Assembly (NCBI GenBank): GCA_025331565.1
Contig: JAFREQ010000120.1
Coordinates: 992,001 to 1,056,000 of the forward strand
DNA: 64,000 bases
Reading direction: 5' to 3'
Source: Holacanthus passer
Taxonomy: Eukaryota > Chordata > Actinopteri > Pomacanthidae
Both the position numbers and the translations under genes were made by a program. This document shows, piece by piece, positions 22,001-38,000 of this stretch (position 1 is its first letter; every line of letters begins with the position of its first letter). The notes beneath the pieces are model-generated. The model saw only the letters and a program-made list of their open reading frames with translations, was not told the DNA's origin and made no database searches.

Positions 22001-25000
22001 TACACAGTGATGGAGTAGCAAGAGAAGCCCTCATTACAGTAATTCTGCCACAGGAGTCTCATCATAGTCTGTTTCCTGACAGACAGAAAGCAAATTTCAC
22101 TAACATGTTCGTCTGAAAACAGATACGTTTCTAATTTGTATGTTATCAGATGTGTTTCTTTTTTAGGGTTTCAGGTCTCAGGTTTTAAATACTTGTATTT
22201 TAGGGCCACAGCAGAGAGATTGTAAGCCTGAGTAACAACATCAAAACAGCAAAGAAGGGTGTGAGGAATGATTGAGTAATGACAGAAAGATATGAAGACA
22301 GGTGTCAAAAAGATGGGAAACAAGCGGCAAAGAAAGACAAAGAGATAAAGATTAGTGCAACAAGAAGGCATAAGATGTTAAATGCAAAGCCAGTAAGGCA
22401 TTTGAAGGAGCTTTGACACAGAAGAGGAGGAGAGACCAAAAAGAGGATCAAGAGAAAAAGATTTCAAACTGTCCAAGGAAAACTGAGCTAATGAAAGCAA
22501 CACAGAGTGTCTCAATACTGTTGACAGCTCAGGGTTAAGGGGCTTTTTTTGCACTCTCACTTCCCCTGGCAATGCGTGACTGGGCCTCCGTGGTCTTTTG
22601 TGTCCCTGCGATGTTATGTAAGCCATGTAGGCCGAACAGATAGATACAGACAGCGAACAGAGGACAGGCCTGTGGAGCTGAAGGGACCGCACTGTTTAGA
22701 GGCTTGTCCAACTGGACGGAGTACAGCGGCCCACTGATGGGGCAATGAGGAGAATTCAACCAGGGTGGGAAATTACCACCGGCCTCCAAGCATCAGCAAA
22801 ATGAGGGTAACTCTGGCTCCAAGCCACTCTTGATTTGAAAATCTATTCTAAAAATCAAGTTAGCCGAAAGTTAGTGAGGAATTTCAAGATGAAGCAGCTA
22901 CTGTGTACAAAGTAGGTTTGGTACTCTTGGAGCAGGAGGAGGTGGAGGAGAAAGAGGAAAAGGAGGTGGATGAGCAACTAGCAGGGGGGGAGACAGACAA
23001 GAAGGAGAGGAAATAAGACAACAAGCTGGCAAAGGAAGCGGGGGAGCGTAAGAGGAAGCAGAGGAGAGAACAAGCAGTGAAGTGAAACCAAGTCATTCTT
23101 TCTTCTGCTGACCAAGCAGGTTTACATCACTTAAATTTCTAAACATCATCTGACATTAAAAGTAAAAAATAGCTGTTCAATCCACAAGTTCCCTCTTTGA
23201 CTTTGTTGACATCTTTGTGGATTTTGTGCAGTGCACCACGCTTCACGACTAGTCAAACAGTTTTGACAAAACACTGGTTTTTGGGAGGCTTCTGTTGAGG
23301 AAGTTTGTAGGTGAAACACTTTTCTTAACCACTTATGGTAACTCCCCAGTTGTTCTTTTATTGATTCTGTCCTGCTTCCAAGAATATTATTTTTCCTTTA
23401 TAGACCTTTCTGAATGTAGCAACTAGATAGCTCCACCAGAATTAATAATTACCATCTTTTACCACTGTACTGCATGTTTATATGCATAGCTACTCAAAGT
23501 AAGCCAGCAGGAAATCCTAAGGAGTCATGATAACTCCAGAGGATTTGAAGCTTTTAACAGTTAAAAATAAATCTCTGTGAACTGAAAATCTGTTTTGGAC
23601 TGTAGGTCTGACAACACAAGCAACCTGTAGATGTCACCTTGGGCTCTGAGAAATTGTGAAAACATTGATATTCAAATAATCACTAGTTGCATCCAGCTAG
23701 TAGATTAGGGTGTTGTCTTGATGGGGCAGAGGAAGGAGGAGAAGGAGAATTACCTTGAGGTCTCTGTGGATGATGGGTGTCTTGCATTGATGCAGCCGGG
23801 CAACAGCCTCGCATGCGTCACAAAAGATGTGGAGGACCTCAGCCTCGCTGAAGCCCACATTCAACCGCTGGTTCATCTGCTTCACTACCTGACCCGCTGC
23901 AGAAGAGAGATGGAAGGACAGCTTTAGGACTCAACACATCAGTTCAGGCTGGGAAACCAATACCAACCTGCATGTTTGGTGTTTTGACCCTTGCAAACTA
24001 AACTTTCCAACTAGGATGGTTTTCAGTTGTTCTGTATAAGCAAGCCTACATTTACACTCTCAAGATAAATTTGACCTGATTAAAACTCAATATTTACAAG
24101 ATAGCTAATGGTTTCTAAATGGCTTAGATATTTTGCTATTATCACTACAAGTCAGCTACGGCCATATTTTGTGTTACCATAACCATAAGCCACTAACATA
24201 AAAAAAAGGGAACTGTAATGTATCATTTAAGTACACGACAGTATCTTCTGCTTTTGGCTTACACTCATAATGTGAGCAGAATCAATGTTTAAATCTGTTT
24301 CTAAGCAAACTAAATACACCATGTAAACTATATAAGGGCTTCTTCTAACCATCTGATTATTCTCAGTAACCAGGGTAATGTTTGGATGTAAACTTGTCCA
24401 CTGAGGGCAAAACTGCTCAAAATAGCTTTCCAAAAAGCCAAGCTGAGCCAGCGGGCTGCCACGATCAATAGAGGGGCCACACAAAGGACACAGGCAGCAA
24501 CGAAGCTTTTAACTACTAGACATATTAAAAAATACTTTTGGACTTTTGTTCACGAGCCAGTTTAAATATATATCACGGAAAACTATATGTGGATAGTTGG
24601 TGAATGCTCAAATATACTAACTACTCAATGTGCACAAAATAAAGCTGGTTTGTTAAGGCAGGCATTGCTGTGATTTCCTTAAGAGGTAATAAGACTTAAC
24701 ATCACAACCATCATCATTACTACACTATATGACAAGGACAAAAATATAAAACTCAAATTTGCAAGAAAAAAAAAAACAATGAGTTGAAAGCATTCCTTTA
24801 GTTTTGCTTCAACTTACTGAAGCTGGATTGTGAATGTGTATAAAACATGGTGGTCGATATCATGGCTTTAGAACATGTGTGTAGTTAGAAACAGAGGTTG
24901 TACCTTTACAGTATTCCATGAGGATCAGGACCTCCCAGACACTGTCTGACACTGCATTGATTGTGGAGTCCAAGTAGCCAACAATGTTCTTATGACCTGA

Positions 25001-25998
25001 CAGCTCCTTCTACACACGGGACAAAAAGATGGAACTGATCAGGACAGAAACACACAGAAGTATTCAACATTAAGCAGCAAGCAATGAAGATCTTACTAAA
25101 TAGATGTGCATCTCCCAAATTTAATGTGTTAAAGACATTGCTCCTATTACACAAACCTCAAAAAAAAAAAAAGAAGACTTGAGGCAATGACAAAGGGTAT
25201 ATTTGGATTGTGTACACACAACTTTTGCCCAGTAAGTCAGTAAGGGCTGATGAGTTTTCATGTTTGGACTTGTGTAGTGTTTCTGCTATATTTGTTCAGC
25301 AGTGGGACGCTGCTACTCAAAGTACAACTTAAAATGAAGCATGAGAAAACTGCAGTCTGGGATAATGCTATGCTGTTTCTTCATGTCTTTTTGTGTTTTG
25401 TGTTACAAGCGACAACATATATAAACTGCAGTAAAGAGGGCAGACAAACTAATCATGTCAGCTGAGGTACAGACAAACCATTGTCAAAAGTTTGTTTAGG
25501 CCAAAAAAGCAAAATGTCAAAAAAAGCACCAAATGTCTAAGTTTGAATACAAACTTAAATTCTGCCTCATAAACAAACCACTTGTGACTCTATATGACAT
25601 TTGTTTACACCTCCTGGTTTTACTGTGTGTGAGCATTGTAAATCTATGGAAATCACATTCAAATTTGAAAAACACCAACAACAAAAAAAACTGCCAGTGA
25701 TCAGAGAACACAAGCCAAAAAGTTCAACATCCAGCTGAATTCAGTCCAGTCTTTGCAGTCAAGCTATTGTGTGCAGCCAGAATACTTTTTGTATTCTTTC
25801 ATGTTCTTACGCCACACTGATCTCTTAACTCTGCTAATTTTTCTTCACTTGATTCACTCGTTGGATTAAAGTATTAGCCTTTGTGTTTGTTGGCTGTCAA
25901 ATGCCAGCGTGAGATGTGAGACTGCTGTGTGTTGTAGAAACCGACACACCTAAGGCAACGTCCCAACAGGCCAGAACTGTGTCAATGTTTAAGGTCAG

Positions 25999-26037
<39 letters not shown>

Positions 26038-29000
26038 TATTACACAGCTGATGAGGCAGTGAACAGACACACAAAGCTGGCCAAACAGCTCAGAGTGAGC
26101 TGTTCACTGACACACTGGGGTCAATATAAGACATCTGCTGTTTTCCAAGTTGTACATGACAAGTATAATACAGAATGAATCAGGATGTTTAACTTTGAAT
26201 AACTTAAATCACCTTGAATTATCTGCTGCAATCATGCAAGTGCCAGCTCTGTGTGATAGATCAAAAGTATTTGTCAATGGACCAGGTGCATTAATACAAT
26301 GTCAGCCAGCACACAGCCAAGAGCCTATTGCTCTTGCCAGACTGGAAATGCTGGATGGGTTAGGAAGATGGAATGAGGCCATTTAAATGCACCTTGCTTT
26401 ATGAGAGCATGCTTTTTTACGAGGGCTTGTGTCCCATTTGAAACAGGAATTATGTGCTTAAATTAAATACCTAAAATGCAGAATGCCCTCATGAAATTTT
26501 CAGATAATGAGCACGGTGTCTTCAAGTGCAAATTAAGCCCTCAGAGCACAAAATGTGAGAAAAATATATCTTTTCTAGCCGTGGAAGAATTAGGGGGAAA
26601 TGTACCACAACAGCAAAGTGATGAGCTAATACTTTTATTTTCAACTCTGATAAGATGTGTTCAATTCACAACTCATGCAAATTCCCTTTTCAGTAAAGAC
26701 CTACAGCTGCGCAATTAAGCACAGGTAATAAAAGGACTTAATTTCCTGTTGCACAATCAATATTTGTGTAAACCAAAACTAGTGTGTGATAAACAAGCAT
26801 ATTTAAATAAAGCTCTTGCAATAATGACAAACAGGAAGAGTGAATTGAGTTGAGAGATAGTGTCTCTGTTGCACTGTGATGCTGCTCATACCATGATAGT
26901 GATCTCTCTCTTGTAGACATTTAGGTCCGGGACGTTGTTGACGTACATCCTTTTGAGCGCGCAGCGGACACCGCTGTGTGTACGAGCCAGAAACACCACT
27001 GAGAAGCCTCCTGGAAAAACACAAGACAATAAGTTAGCATTACATCTGCATACTTAAGTCATTTTCACACATGAAAACCATCTTATGGGATGATGGTTAT
27101 CAGAGTTCACATAGATGTACTATGTGGAAAAACTGCCATAGAGAATAACTCAAATGATACTTGAGTCTTGATTGTCCCTTATATGAAAAATAGAATTTGT
27201 CTTATGTTTCACATTTACAAGCAAGTAGGCTAAGCTCATTTAGTTTGCATTGGCCTAACACCAATTGGGTCTAATCCTGGAGTAAATGAAGCTATTTGGT
27301 TTATAAAATAAAGCAAGGTTTTATAAGAATGAGATGTGAAGCTGAAACTGCATTGGGCGAGTGGATTTTTGTTTTTGGTGTGGAAGTAGACTGTGCTGAC
27401 AAGGTGTTTAGCTGGGGTGCCAGTAACTGTTGTCACTGTCCTGTGTGCCTCTCTGGGTGAATGGACACTAGCACTGTGATGGGACAGTCCCTGGTCTCAT
27501 TAGGATGGGTTCACTGAGTCACTGAGAGGTGGGCATCAAAGTCCACCAACTGAGGAAGAGAAAGAAAGGATCAACAATGGCATGCTTGTTGCCTAACAAG
27601 TTACCTTAGGTCAGCTGAAAAACAGCATGGATTTGGAATGAGCAGAAAGGGGGAATTGAAGGGACCGGTGGGCACAAAGACCTTCATTGAAGAGTCCATC
27701 AACACTATGTTTAAAGAGATCTCAGCAGTTGTGTTGTACTGAGGATGGTGCAATATAAAAAACCCCAAGTACAAATAATTCATGCAGGGTAAACCTGTGC
27801 GTCACCATGAGGACAGTCAACAGAAGATAGCAGAAAGTCAGGCAAACAGACATAAACAAACTGAAGCGCAGTGTTTGCCTGTATGTAGTCACAACAGTGA
27901 GAGTTACTGTAGCAGACATTATCAGATTAGAGGGGGTGAGTGCAGCACAGAGGGATGAACAGGCAGCTAATGAGACAAAAGACAACCTGCTGTAGCAGAG
28001 CTGCAGCTGATCATAAAGCCCGGCAGAGCATTCGTTAGTGTAAATGAGAAACTGCCATGAAGCACCAATAAAGTGACGGTGTCTGGTTAAGTGTATTCTG
28101 TCTCATCTAGTCTCTTTTGCTTCATTTCAAAACACTTTTGGATCAGTGGAATCAAAATCACCAGGGTCTTAGATTAGCACTTCTACAGTCACAAGGTCAG
28201 GGTTAGCTACATATAGACAAATGATTAACACCAGAATAAAGACAATAAATAATACAAACTACTGATAAGATGACAAAACAAGAGCTGTATAAAACATTAT
28301 GCTGATGCTGCTGAAATGGGTAACACAAACAGAATGATATCAAAAACCTATTGCAAAGGAAACAAAATACCACAGGAGAAATGGGTCCAGGAATTGACTT
28401 ACATTCTAAAAAGCAAAAGCCTAAAGTAGAATAGTTAAAATGAATAAAAAGATGACATTTGCTGCATGTATGAATAGAGCTATCCAGCAGTTATATCCTC
28501 AGACCTGTAGCCATCTCAAAAAAGATAAAACTCAGAGAGAAATTCTGCTGAGAAAAAGTACAGGAGCCAGAACTGTTTACACCTTCTGGATGCTGTTCAT
28601 CGATTTGCCTTGGTCTGCCCTGTGTGCTAAGGTTAGCTTGATGGTCACTCCAAACTGCAGGCCAGGATTAAATTGATTTCCTGTAATGAGGCAGTTCAGT
28701 GCAGAGCCATCCAGAGACTAGGGGAAGTGGACTTTAAGCAGAAAACTGAATCATATGACACAGTCTTGTGAAAGAGCCACTTCTAAAACAGCAGGATGCA
28801 CTCGTTTATGTAGACATGCCTGCAAGCTGAAACCCAATCATATGTGATGTAGAGTCTGCTTTATGACTCTGTCGTATAAGAAAAAACTACCTGTGAGTCA
28901 TCTTGTGCAAAGCTTTATGTATTCCTTTGACACAAAGATGTGGGATGCAGACGTAGTAAAAGATCAAACTTAAGGCAAGAATGTAGGCAATAAGATGTGG

Positions 29001-32000
29001 GGGTTGTATGGGCCGGATGATTTTACAAGGCAAAATCCATTTGCTCGGGCCAAGGGCCAAGAGGCTGAAAAGAGCAGGCTGTTTAAGCATGCATGGACAA
29101 GATACAAAAGAACCTTCACTTAAAAACAAAAAGCTGAGCAAACTAGAGAGCTATGCTTAATAGCATTTTAGCAATCAAATTCACTCCAACGGTGCCTTAG
29201 AGCAGAATACAGATGCTTTTGTCTGAGACTGTTGTCATGTTGACTTGGAGGTGCACAAATGAAACAAGTGATTTCAGATGAGGCATAGTGATTACAAGAT
29301 TATTCCAGTCAGAGATATCTGCAACCGGAGCGAATAATCTGTTCATCTCTCATCTCAGACCCATCTCCAAGGTGCTCCAACTACAAGCATTTTGTTGTTG
29401 TCTACTACAAAACTCTCAGTTGTGAAAGTCTGGGACACATCATGACTAGGTCACATCCTTACACAGAATCCTTGACAATTCTTCATGAGAATTCCCTGAC
29501 ACCAGCTGCTACCTGTCTGTCATTAGAAACCAAATATTTCACTGATCCTGGCAGCTGGTGTCGTGTCACCGGAGGCAAGGTGGCTTTTGCAAAAGTTAAG
29601 AGAAGATGGAGGCCTCAGCCCAGGCCATCCTACCAAAACGCTTCATGTCTGCCTGCTGACCTGCTCTGGGACTGACTGAGGCCATATGCTCCAGGATCAG
29701 ATTCTCACTCAATCACTACCCTGGGGCTTTTGTTTCCTCCCATGACTATGCCAGCCACGGAAGTGGTACGCTATTGAGTTTATTATTCTCCTGAGTGGCT
29801 CTGGATGGAATGATTTGTTTTAGAGGGGCTTTGTGCCCAGCATACCAACTTCCTGGACAAATAAGGGACCCCTAAACAAAACAAAAGGTCCCTCACTGTA
29901 CAGGAGGCCGGCTTCAACCAATGACAACAACAAAGCTGTCTGTAACTAACTGAGTAGCTACACAGATGCAAACACTAACATGCTATGTCAAACACTGATC
30001 TTGAAGGAGGAATGCAAATACCATCATGAGTACAGACCATAGACTGTATAAAACACAGACTCAGAAAAACAGATTGTGCTAGTCTAATCACAGAACTGTT
30101 TGTTTTATGACTGTGCAACAGAAATAACACAACAATGCCTGATATTAATGACTTTTGAAAGAAAATATATAAACGCAGTCTACAATAAACAAAGAGATTT
30201 TATCCCATTTTCATCCTAACCCTTTTCTTAAAACTCAACTCCATTCAAAAGCTACTGTTTTCAATACAGGAGAAGTGGTTTCCAACCGTTGCCTATAAAC
30301 CACAGAAAGACAACATTTGGTAGCGAAAGTAAACAAACACAGGATGGCAAACTGCAACCACAACATTATGATTTATTTTCCCTTTGAAGGCTTTTTATTT
30401 AATTATTGCCAAGAACCAATAAGGTTAGGCTGCGATATGTTACTGACAGTGTTAATATGTTTGCGGAGGACCAAAACCTATGTGACGGACTGCACATTTC
30501 CTTGTTTCTTACAATAGGGGTAGACACCCCAACTTTGGAGCGATATGCTGTGCCTAACTTACTTGGGGTGTGGAGTATGACAGGTGGCCAATTCTTACAT
30601 ATAGAACCTTTAAGGTATCCCTGATGGGCATGTCTAACTGATACTCAGCACCCATTAGTCACATCTCATTGTTATTGTACCTCCCCTCCAGCTCGCCTGT
30701 TAGCTGGCTGCACTGTGGAGAGGAGATGGAAGCTCACTGTGAGGACATGGTCAACTTGTCAGTGACAGTTGGGAGGAAAACCCCGAATCCATCCGGCCAG
30801 GAAGAAAGGAGGGAGGTAGCGACATTAAAGCCTGGTACTGGGCGAGGGCTGTAATTACTGGAGAATTTTCCCCGGCCCTGCATCCAGCACTAGGGACCCT
30901 GACATCACTGCAAAGCCTGACTAACTAGGACAGTCACAGGCAGCCCACATGACAGCCTGTGGAAGAGGCCTGAAAGAGGATCTCGACAGCCTTTACAAAA
31001 CAGATACTAAGCATGCCTTGTGATAAAGGCAAGAAAGAAAAAAAACTTCACAAGTGGTAGAGGAGTGTCTCAAAGAGATTAGAGGATTTAGCAACATGCA
31101 GCGAACAGAGACGATACGTTTACAGTTTCTGCTCAGGCACAAGGCACAGATGTTCTTCCTCTGAAGCATGATGTCATCTGTGATAACAGGCCGCTCTCTG
31201 ACCGGCTTTCTGTTCATCTCGTTTTCTTCCTCTGTCGATATCACTGATTTCAACCCACAGCTTTATACTTAAGTTAGTGTGACATCTTAGCTTGTTAAAA
31301 GGCTACAAAGTAAGAATGTAGTTCAATTCCATTCAAAAGAGTGCCTCCCTCAGCTGCAGAGCTGCTTTTAAGAGAGGAGAATGCCATTTCTTTTGGACAA
31401 CATTTGGAGCAGGCTTAGGTATTTCCTCCTGGAGGCCCCCATCCCCGAGCGTGAGCCCACAACACTTCCCCTACAAGTCTTCACAGTTGTAAAGCTTGAA
31501 GATTAGAGTAACTAACCTAAAACAATTTAAAGTAGCCTGTGGTTGCTTTATATTACACAAAGTGTGAAGAATATGTCACCTTCATTTTAGCTTGTAAAAA
31601 AATTAAAATAAGTTACAAGTGGTTATCTGAATACTTGAATGGCTTTTTTCTCATGTAAATGATGAAACTGTTCAAATGATCAAGATGAGAAATCAAGTGA
31701 AAAGTTTCACTTTGCAAAACTATTCTGTTTTCTGTAGCTCCTTTGGCCTGGAAATCTCCTCTTGGCCTTCCTCTTCAACTTTCCCTCAAATAAGTGAGTT
31801 ATTTCATAAGGACTAAACTTGGAAAGGGATCCCCATTTGGGAAAACTCTCTAAAGGAACACAAACCCAAAAAAGTTGTGAATTTGACAACTTAAATGCAG
31901 TAGAGGAAGAAGAAACAATCTGTTACAAGTAAAGGTCAATCAAGTTTTAGTGTTACCATCTATGGCCAAAGTACAAAACATCACACACTTGTACTGATCA

Positions 32001-35000
32001 TTGTTGGTAAGTGAACATAACACTGAGCTAATAATTCAAACTGTTAGTGTTCAATCATCTCCCTCTTCTTTTATCTGACCTTTGTCTGCCCAAATTTTAA
32101 ACAAATCATAAAGACTTTTCTGGCTGAAAACTTCAAATTTGATGAACTCAAACAAGTGTTGCACCTTCTGTATTGCAGAACAACAAAAGTCAATACTATC
32201 CTTCTGCTGAATTCTTCATGCAGACTAACAGGTGCCATTTTTCCACAATAACTGCAGGAAATGGATTTCCATTAGCAGGCTTCAAGGTCTTTGCCAGTTT
32301 CCAACACTGTGCCAGCTGTTCTAGCTAATTACCAATAATGACTTTTTGATCCCCAGCGCTTTAGCAAATCCTTTGAGATTTGGTATTATACAGATTAATA
32401 CGGGAAGAACTTTTGTTCTTTGTGTGGGTAATTTAGTGACCAAACATGCTATTTGGTAAGTGAAACTAGAGTTACAATAAGCCTGCAAAACTGAAAGTAA
32501 AAAGCAGCCGAAAACAAATGTCAGTTTCATACTAGGAAACAATTTAAAAGGTTAGGATGAAAACAGATTTGAGATTATTTTCATCTGCAGCCAAGACCAT
32601 ATACTGAGGTTTTTACACTTTCTTCTGGCACTGACAGACATATCAGTTTGCAAACATCAAGCCCTTGTAACCCACTTTAAGCTAACGACTAACTGTTAAG
32701 AACACTGCTTAATCTGTTTCTCTTGAGTCCTCAAAAGTTACACCATAGCGACACTCAGAAAAGCATCAGAGGCATAGGTTGTCAGTCTAAAAATAGACAC
32801 GTGCTTGCTTTTAGCAAGCAGTTGAGAGATTCTGCACTCTGTGAGCTTTTTCCTGACAGAACACCACACCACCATGTCATCTTTTCTGGACCTTTCATGG
32901 TAGAAATCCTGCTTTGAAAATCTTTGAAAATATAAAATCCTGATTCTAGATTTATACTAAGTTAATTATTTTACATGGGAAGTTTTGTATTAAAGCTGGA
33001 GTAGCAGATAATTTTCTGTTTTCATTGAGCAAAAATTCCAGAATAACCTGTCAGTTTATTGTAATTCAAGTGGTCTGAGATGGTAAAATGGTAAAAAAAA
33101 AAATTCTGCCAACATCTCCTTTGCCTACAACAGAATTTAGTACAAACACATGAACACGTCCCAGCTCCACACAGAGCTTCGGGCTTATTATGTTTGATGC
33201 CATGGTGCTCATATCGGCGAGGGGCAAAGAGGCATGATGACAGAGGAGACAGTTATGTTTTTGTGTGTGTTGCACCATTGCCTCCTGGGGCCCCAAAGTG
33301 CTGGACGGGAATCTTTGAGAAGACAAGTCACGGTGAGAAGGACTGGGGTCTCGGTGAGGCTCTCGCTGTGAAGAGCGGGCCCTATGAGTAAGGGCAATTG
33401 ACTCCTTCTGCTTTGGTGGGATCGTGCACCTATATGTTGAAATTTTATTTTGAAATCAAGGGCATTAGCCTCCCAATCCGTTTCATGTCAGCTCAGTCTT
33501 TACTGCGTCTTATTGTCATTTACGGTCACACTAGTTTTTTCCTCTGACTTTCACCAAGGGCATATATGGTGAAGGCATGACCCACCTTACTCCATCTCTG
33601 ATTGGCTTACTCTGAAACTCTTACTCTAAAACTAACCAATCACTACTCCTCATGCCTAAACCTAATCAACCTAATCAACCCAACAAACAAGGGAATGAAT
33701 ATTCGATATGTGTTCAAGGTAGTATGATTTGTAATTTAGTGGGTCCACCTGTGGCCCATCTGTCTAACCCATAAACAAAGATAACATCTAATTGGCATCC
33801 CTGTACCACAGTTAGCCAAACATCCTACAAGCACTCTGTCGCAAAAGTTTCCTCTTCCAGCTCAATCAAGTATGCATGGCCATAGCAAGAAGATAACCAA
33901 GGTTGTTGCAGGTCAGATATTTTTAAACTTTTGGAGGTGAGGGTGGCACTCTGCCAAAACACAGAGGAGATAGTGGGATGCTGCAAGCATACCGGACTAA
34001 AATGAATGAAAGGTGCTTTCAGAAGGAGAGAACAGCTGGAAACCTCAATCTGGCAAATGTTCCAACATCTGGGAGTGTGACTTCATCATGAGCAGCATGA
34101 GTCTGTTCATCGCATTTCGATGTTACCAGTTTTAGAGGACACATACATTCTACTTTAACTACAATGTTCAGTATGTATCCTAAATATGGACCAAGTTCTG
34201 CTTGCTGGTACAGGCACAAGATTGAAGATGTCAGAAGACACAAAAATCGTTCCCCTGAGATTTGTATCAAATCTTCACTTAAAGAGGTAAAGATAGTTTT
34301 GAGGAAGCAAAATTATTCAAATGTGAACCCCAGACGGCAAAGGGTTCATGAATTATCACCATCTTATGAAGCTCTGTTGCGTGGAAATCGTTAAATAAAC
34401 CTTTCATGAACATTTCTTTCTTGTAAGGATAATTAATTCTTAGAAAATCTTCTAACTAAAGGTTTTAAAGTTGCATCTCTAATTCTCTTCATCACTCTTA
34501 CAGGTACATCTGCTCTGTATTCAGCACCACAATGCTCTTCCTCACAATGGAGAGGTCACTTTCAGCCGGCAAGAGCCTTGTACAATCTGCTTAGTACCAG
34601 TGCAGAGTCTGAGCATGAAAGCATCGCATGAACAACCTCTGTAACTCTATTTCTTTCCTATCATGAAGTACTGTCTAAAATATGTAAAGCAGTTTGTCCC
34701 AAGCATGACACCTAAAGGTTCAATGTAGAGTTTTTGACCCCTGGTAGCAATATGGGGTCATTTTTCACATGAGGAGGCACATGCACTTGCACATGCATGC
34801 AGGTGGTAGAGTACGGATTCCTGTCAGTGGTTTCAAAGTATTCTACTGACCTACAGGTGGCTTTAACATGCCAAGAAATGCATCAATACATCGACCAAGG
34901 CAGGAAATAGGAAGACTGCATAAGACTGTATAAAATGCTATTTAAAAAAGAAAACTGTTATGAGAGGTGAAACTGCTAGAGCTTAAAAAAAAATACAGAC

Positions 35001-38000
35001 AATGTGCTTTGATGAGTAAACATAACTTCTGTTTGTTGAAAAGAAAATGCCACCGGGCAACTTTAAGGCCACAGAAGCAGGAAAAAAAGGAGTTTATTCA
35101 TGAGGGAGCTTAGCTAATTTTTCAAAAAAATTGCAAAAAATTCTATCTAAAACTGGCAAAATTTATCAGAAACTGCAATCAGCCCAATTTGTACCCTGGC
35201 TCAGGTGAATGATGAAAGCACTTTAAAAGACAGATGTGAGTCAAGAGTGTGAAGAAGTCTTTCTAAGAAGAAGAAGTCCATAAAAGGTAATATGAGGAGG
35301 TGCGGTGATGAGTGTACATGTTTTTTCATCCTGGGCTTAGTGAGCTGGAAGGTTCTGGCAGTCAGCTCTCATACATCTTACCTCAACAGTGTTTACAACT
35401 GAACAGACAGACACAAGTGGCTGCGCTTTGGAGGCATTATGATGAAATTGGCAAACAGGCAGAGGTGCTGCTGGATACAGAGCATACACAAGGGTGAAAA
35501 CATTACAAGAACAGGGTCAGTTGTGAGAAGCCATGTCCATGGTCAACACCATACTGACATATAAAGGAAACCAAGACAGGAGGAGGTAAAAGACTAAATT
35601 AAACAGGTCAAAGGAACAAGGTACAAGTGCAATTTTGGAAATATAGTTTGAAAATGCAAATACATAGACCCTGGGTTCTTTAGTCTCATCACAGTAATAT
35701 GGAAACTATTGGGACATAATTTAGGATACTGCCAGACTGTGATGAAAAACAGTTGTAATTTTGTCAATATGGGGCTGCAATCATGCAAAACAAATGCCAG
35801 GATGGGCGAATTCAGTGTGGGGTCAGACTATAAAATGTTTAAAATTTTGCCCAGTGGTGGTCAGTTCAGACTAAACAAGGTCTTTAGTGGCTGTGTAGGT
35901 AAGTAGAGGAGTATGCCATGGGCCCATAGTTTACATGAATGCTTAGTTACGCAAAGAAGCTACACAAACATCACTAAAAACTGATATGTCTGCTTGGGCT
36001 ACTTTGCAGTTCTGTCTATGTTTCTGCAGTTGACATAGAGCAGGTTACACAACCTACATTAGAAAAATTTGTACTTTCTCATCTTAAAAGTATACATGAC
36101 AATCACAGCTTGTTAAGATATTGAACACTGCCAATATAAAAAAATTGTCAGCCTTAATACTTTGGGCTCTGCCAAAAGGGGCTCTCCAATGGTGCTGTGG
36201 TGATAGGGAGTCAACAGGTGGAGCCTTTTTAGCACTATAAATTACTCATCATAGGTACCTACAGTGTATGTGCACCAACACCTCAAGTAGCCACTATAAT
36301 TTCAGAGCAATTTCACAACAGCAGTTTTTTTATTTTATTTATGTGATTCAGTGACAATTTAACATTGACAAGGCACACCTGCTATGTCAGATGCAGGCCA
36401 GGTGAGGCTCTTTAACTGACAAGGATGAACCAAGTCTTGCACAACACCAACACATAAGGACAATGTGAGTGTATTGCAGATTACTTTATGAATACACCCA
36501 ATATTAAATGTAAAATGAAATCTAGCCACCAACAACATGACCTACCTCTTTCTGTTGCTATGATTTAACATTAGACCTAAAAAATAAATGTATTTTACCA
36601 CCAAAGTGAGCAACTGTTAAATCACGCAGAAGTAACAATATATCTTGCAAAACATTACATAATATTTGTGATTTCCAGGATATGTCACCCCACAAGCCCA
36701 AAATCAGCTTCAAAAGTAGGACTGAAATTTCAGCCATCTAAACTGAAAACTCAGCTATAAGTTTTTCCCTTTCTTCACCATTTCATTTGATTATGATGGA
36801 TGGATGTGTCTAATGTATTAACACATATTTAACAACACGATTACAGGTATACTCACTCTTTTTAAGTGTTTTTCAGATTCTATATATCCGCTGGCAGACT
36901 GGAGCGACATGTTGGCACCAACTTGTTTACAGTGGCTACAGTCTCAGTTATTAAGTGTGAGGTAATCATTCATCACTTCTGACCTGTCATCCAATTGAGT
37001 ATAGTCATGATTGTGTCACTGTCATGGAGTAAATTCACATGAGCCTATGATCAGTCTCTAATCTGTACTTAGTATCTCCAGAAAAAAACTGACCATGACT
37101 AAGAGCGTGATATCTTATTGACACTAGGCCTGAGCAATACAGTTACATTTATAATTCATTATTCACCACAAATAATATCCACTTTCAGCAGCAACTTTTC
37201 ACTTTTGCTACACAGACTTAGAAGACTACAGTCCTTTGTTCGTGATAGTAAGCTACTGATAATACCAGGTTTAGTGTATGTACAAAAAATACACAAAAAT
37301 CGGTTGTTTTGCTTATTCTCAGACAAAGTACAAAGATGAGGAATTGGGAAAACTTCTCTCTCTCAATCTGCAAGCACATTGATAAAGGCTGTCCTCATTC
37401 AAGGTCAGTACAACTAAAGAATTTCTTTTAAAAAAAAAACACAAGAGGCAATATGGTGTCCTGACTGCACTGCTGCATTTGATTTAAATTTGGTAATATG
37501 CTGCATCAACTGTCCAAGGCCTTGCATCCCTGTCATACACTTCTGTCTCAAATATGGAGTGCTGACGAATGCACAATTTGTAAATGCAGTGATTAAAGAC
37601 ATAAAACTGTTGTAGATGTTGTAATGGGCATCCAAATCAATGTCCTTCTGTTTGGCATCTCCATGTGGCCCGAGTTCACTCCACATTTGGCTTGATGCCC
37701 TCCTCAGATCGGGTGATGATGAATTGGTAGAAAATTATTCATTTGCAGTTGCACAAAGAGGGGAGGGACAGCAAAGCAGAGAGGCAGATACAGAAGGCCT
37801 CAATGAGCAAGCACAAAGGCAACGATACCCATCACGGGACCAAGTGCTGCATCGTACCAGCATTCTTTCTAGGGTGCTAGAATAAGACAACAAAGGGGCA
37901 CAATGTGCCTATTCATCACCAGTACAGTATGCTAATAATGTAGATGGGGCACATTCACTACTCACCACCCTCCCCTGGCAGAGAGGGAGGATCAAATAGG

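Noticed and set aside
37414..37885. Overlapping 80-90 codon frames on both strands, suspected old transposase
   Set aside because: No recognisable catalytic or DNA-binding motif in either frame and no inverted repeats or duplication around it.
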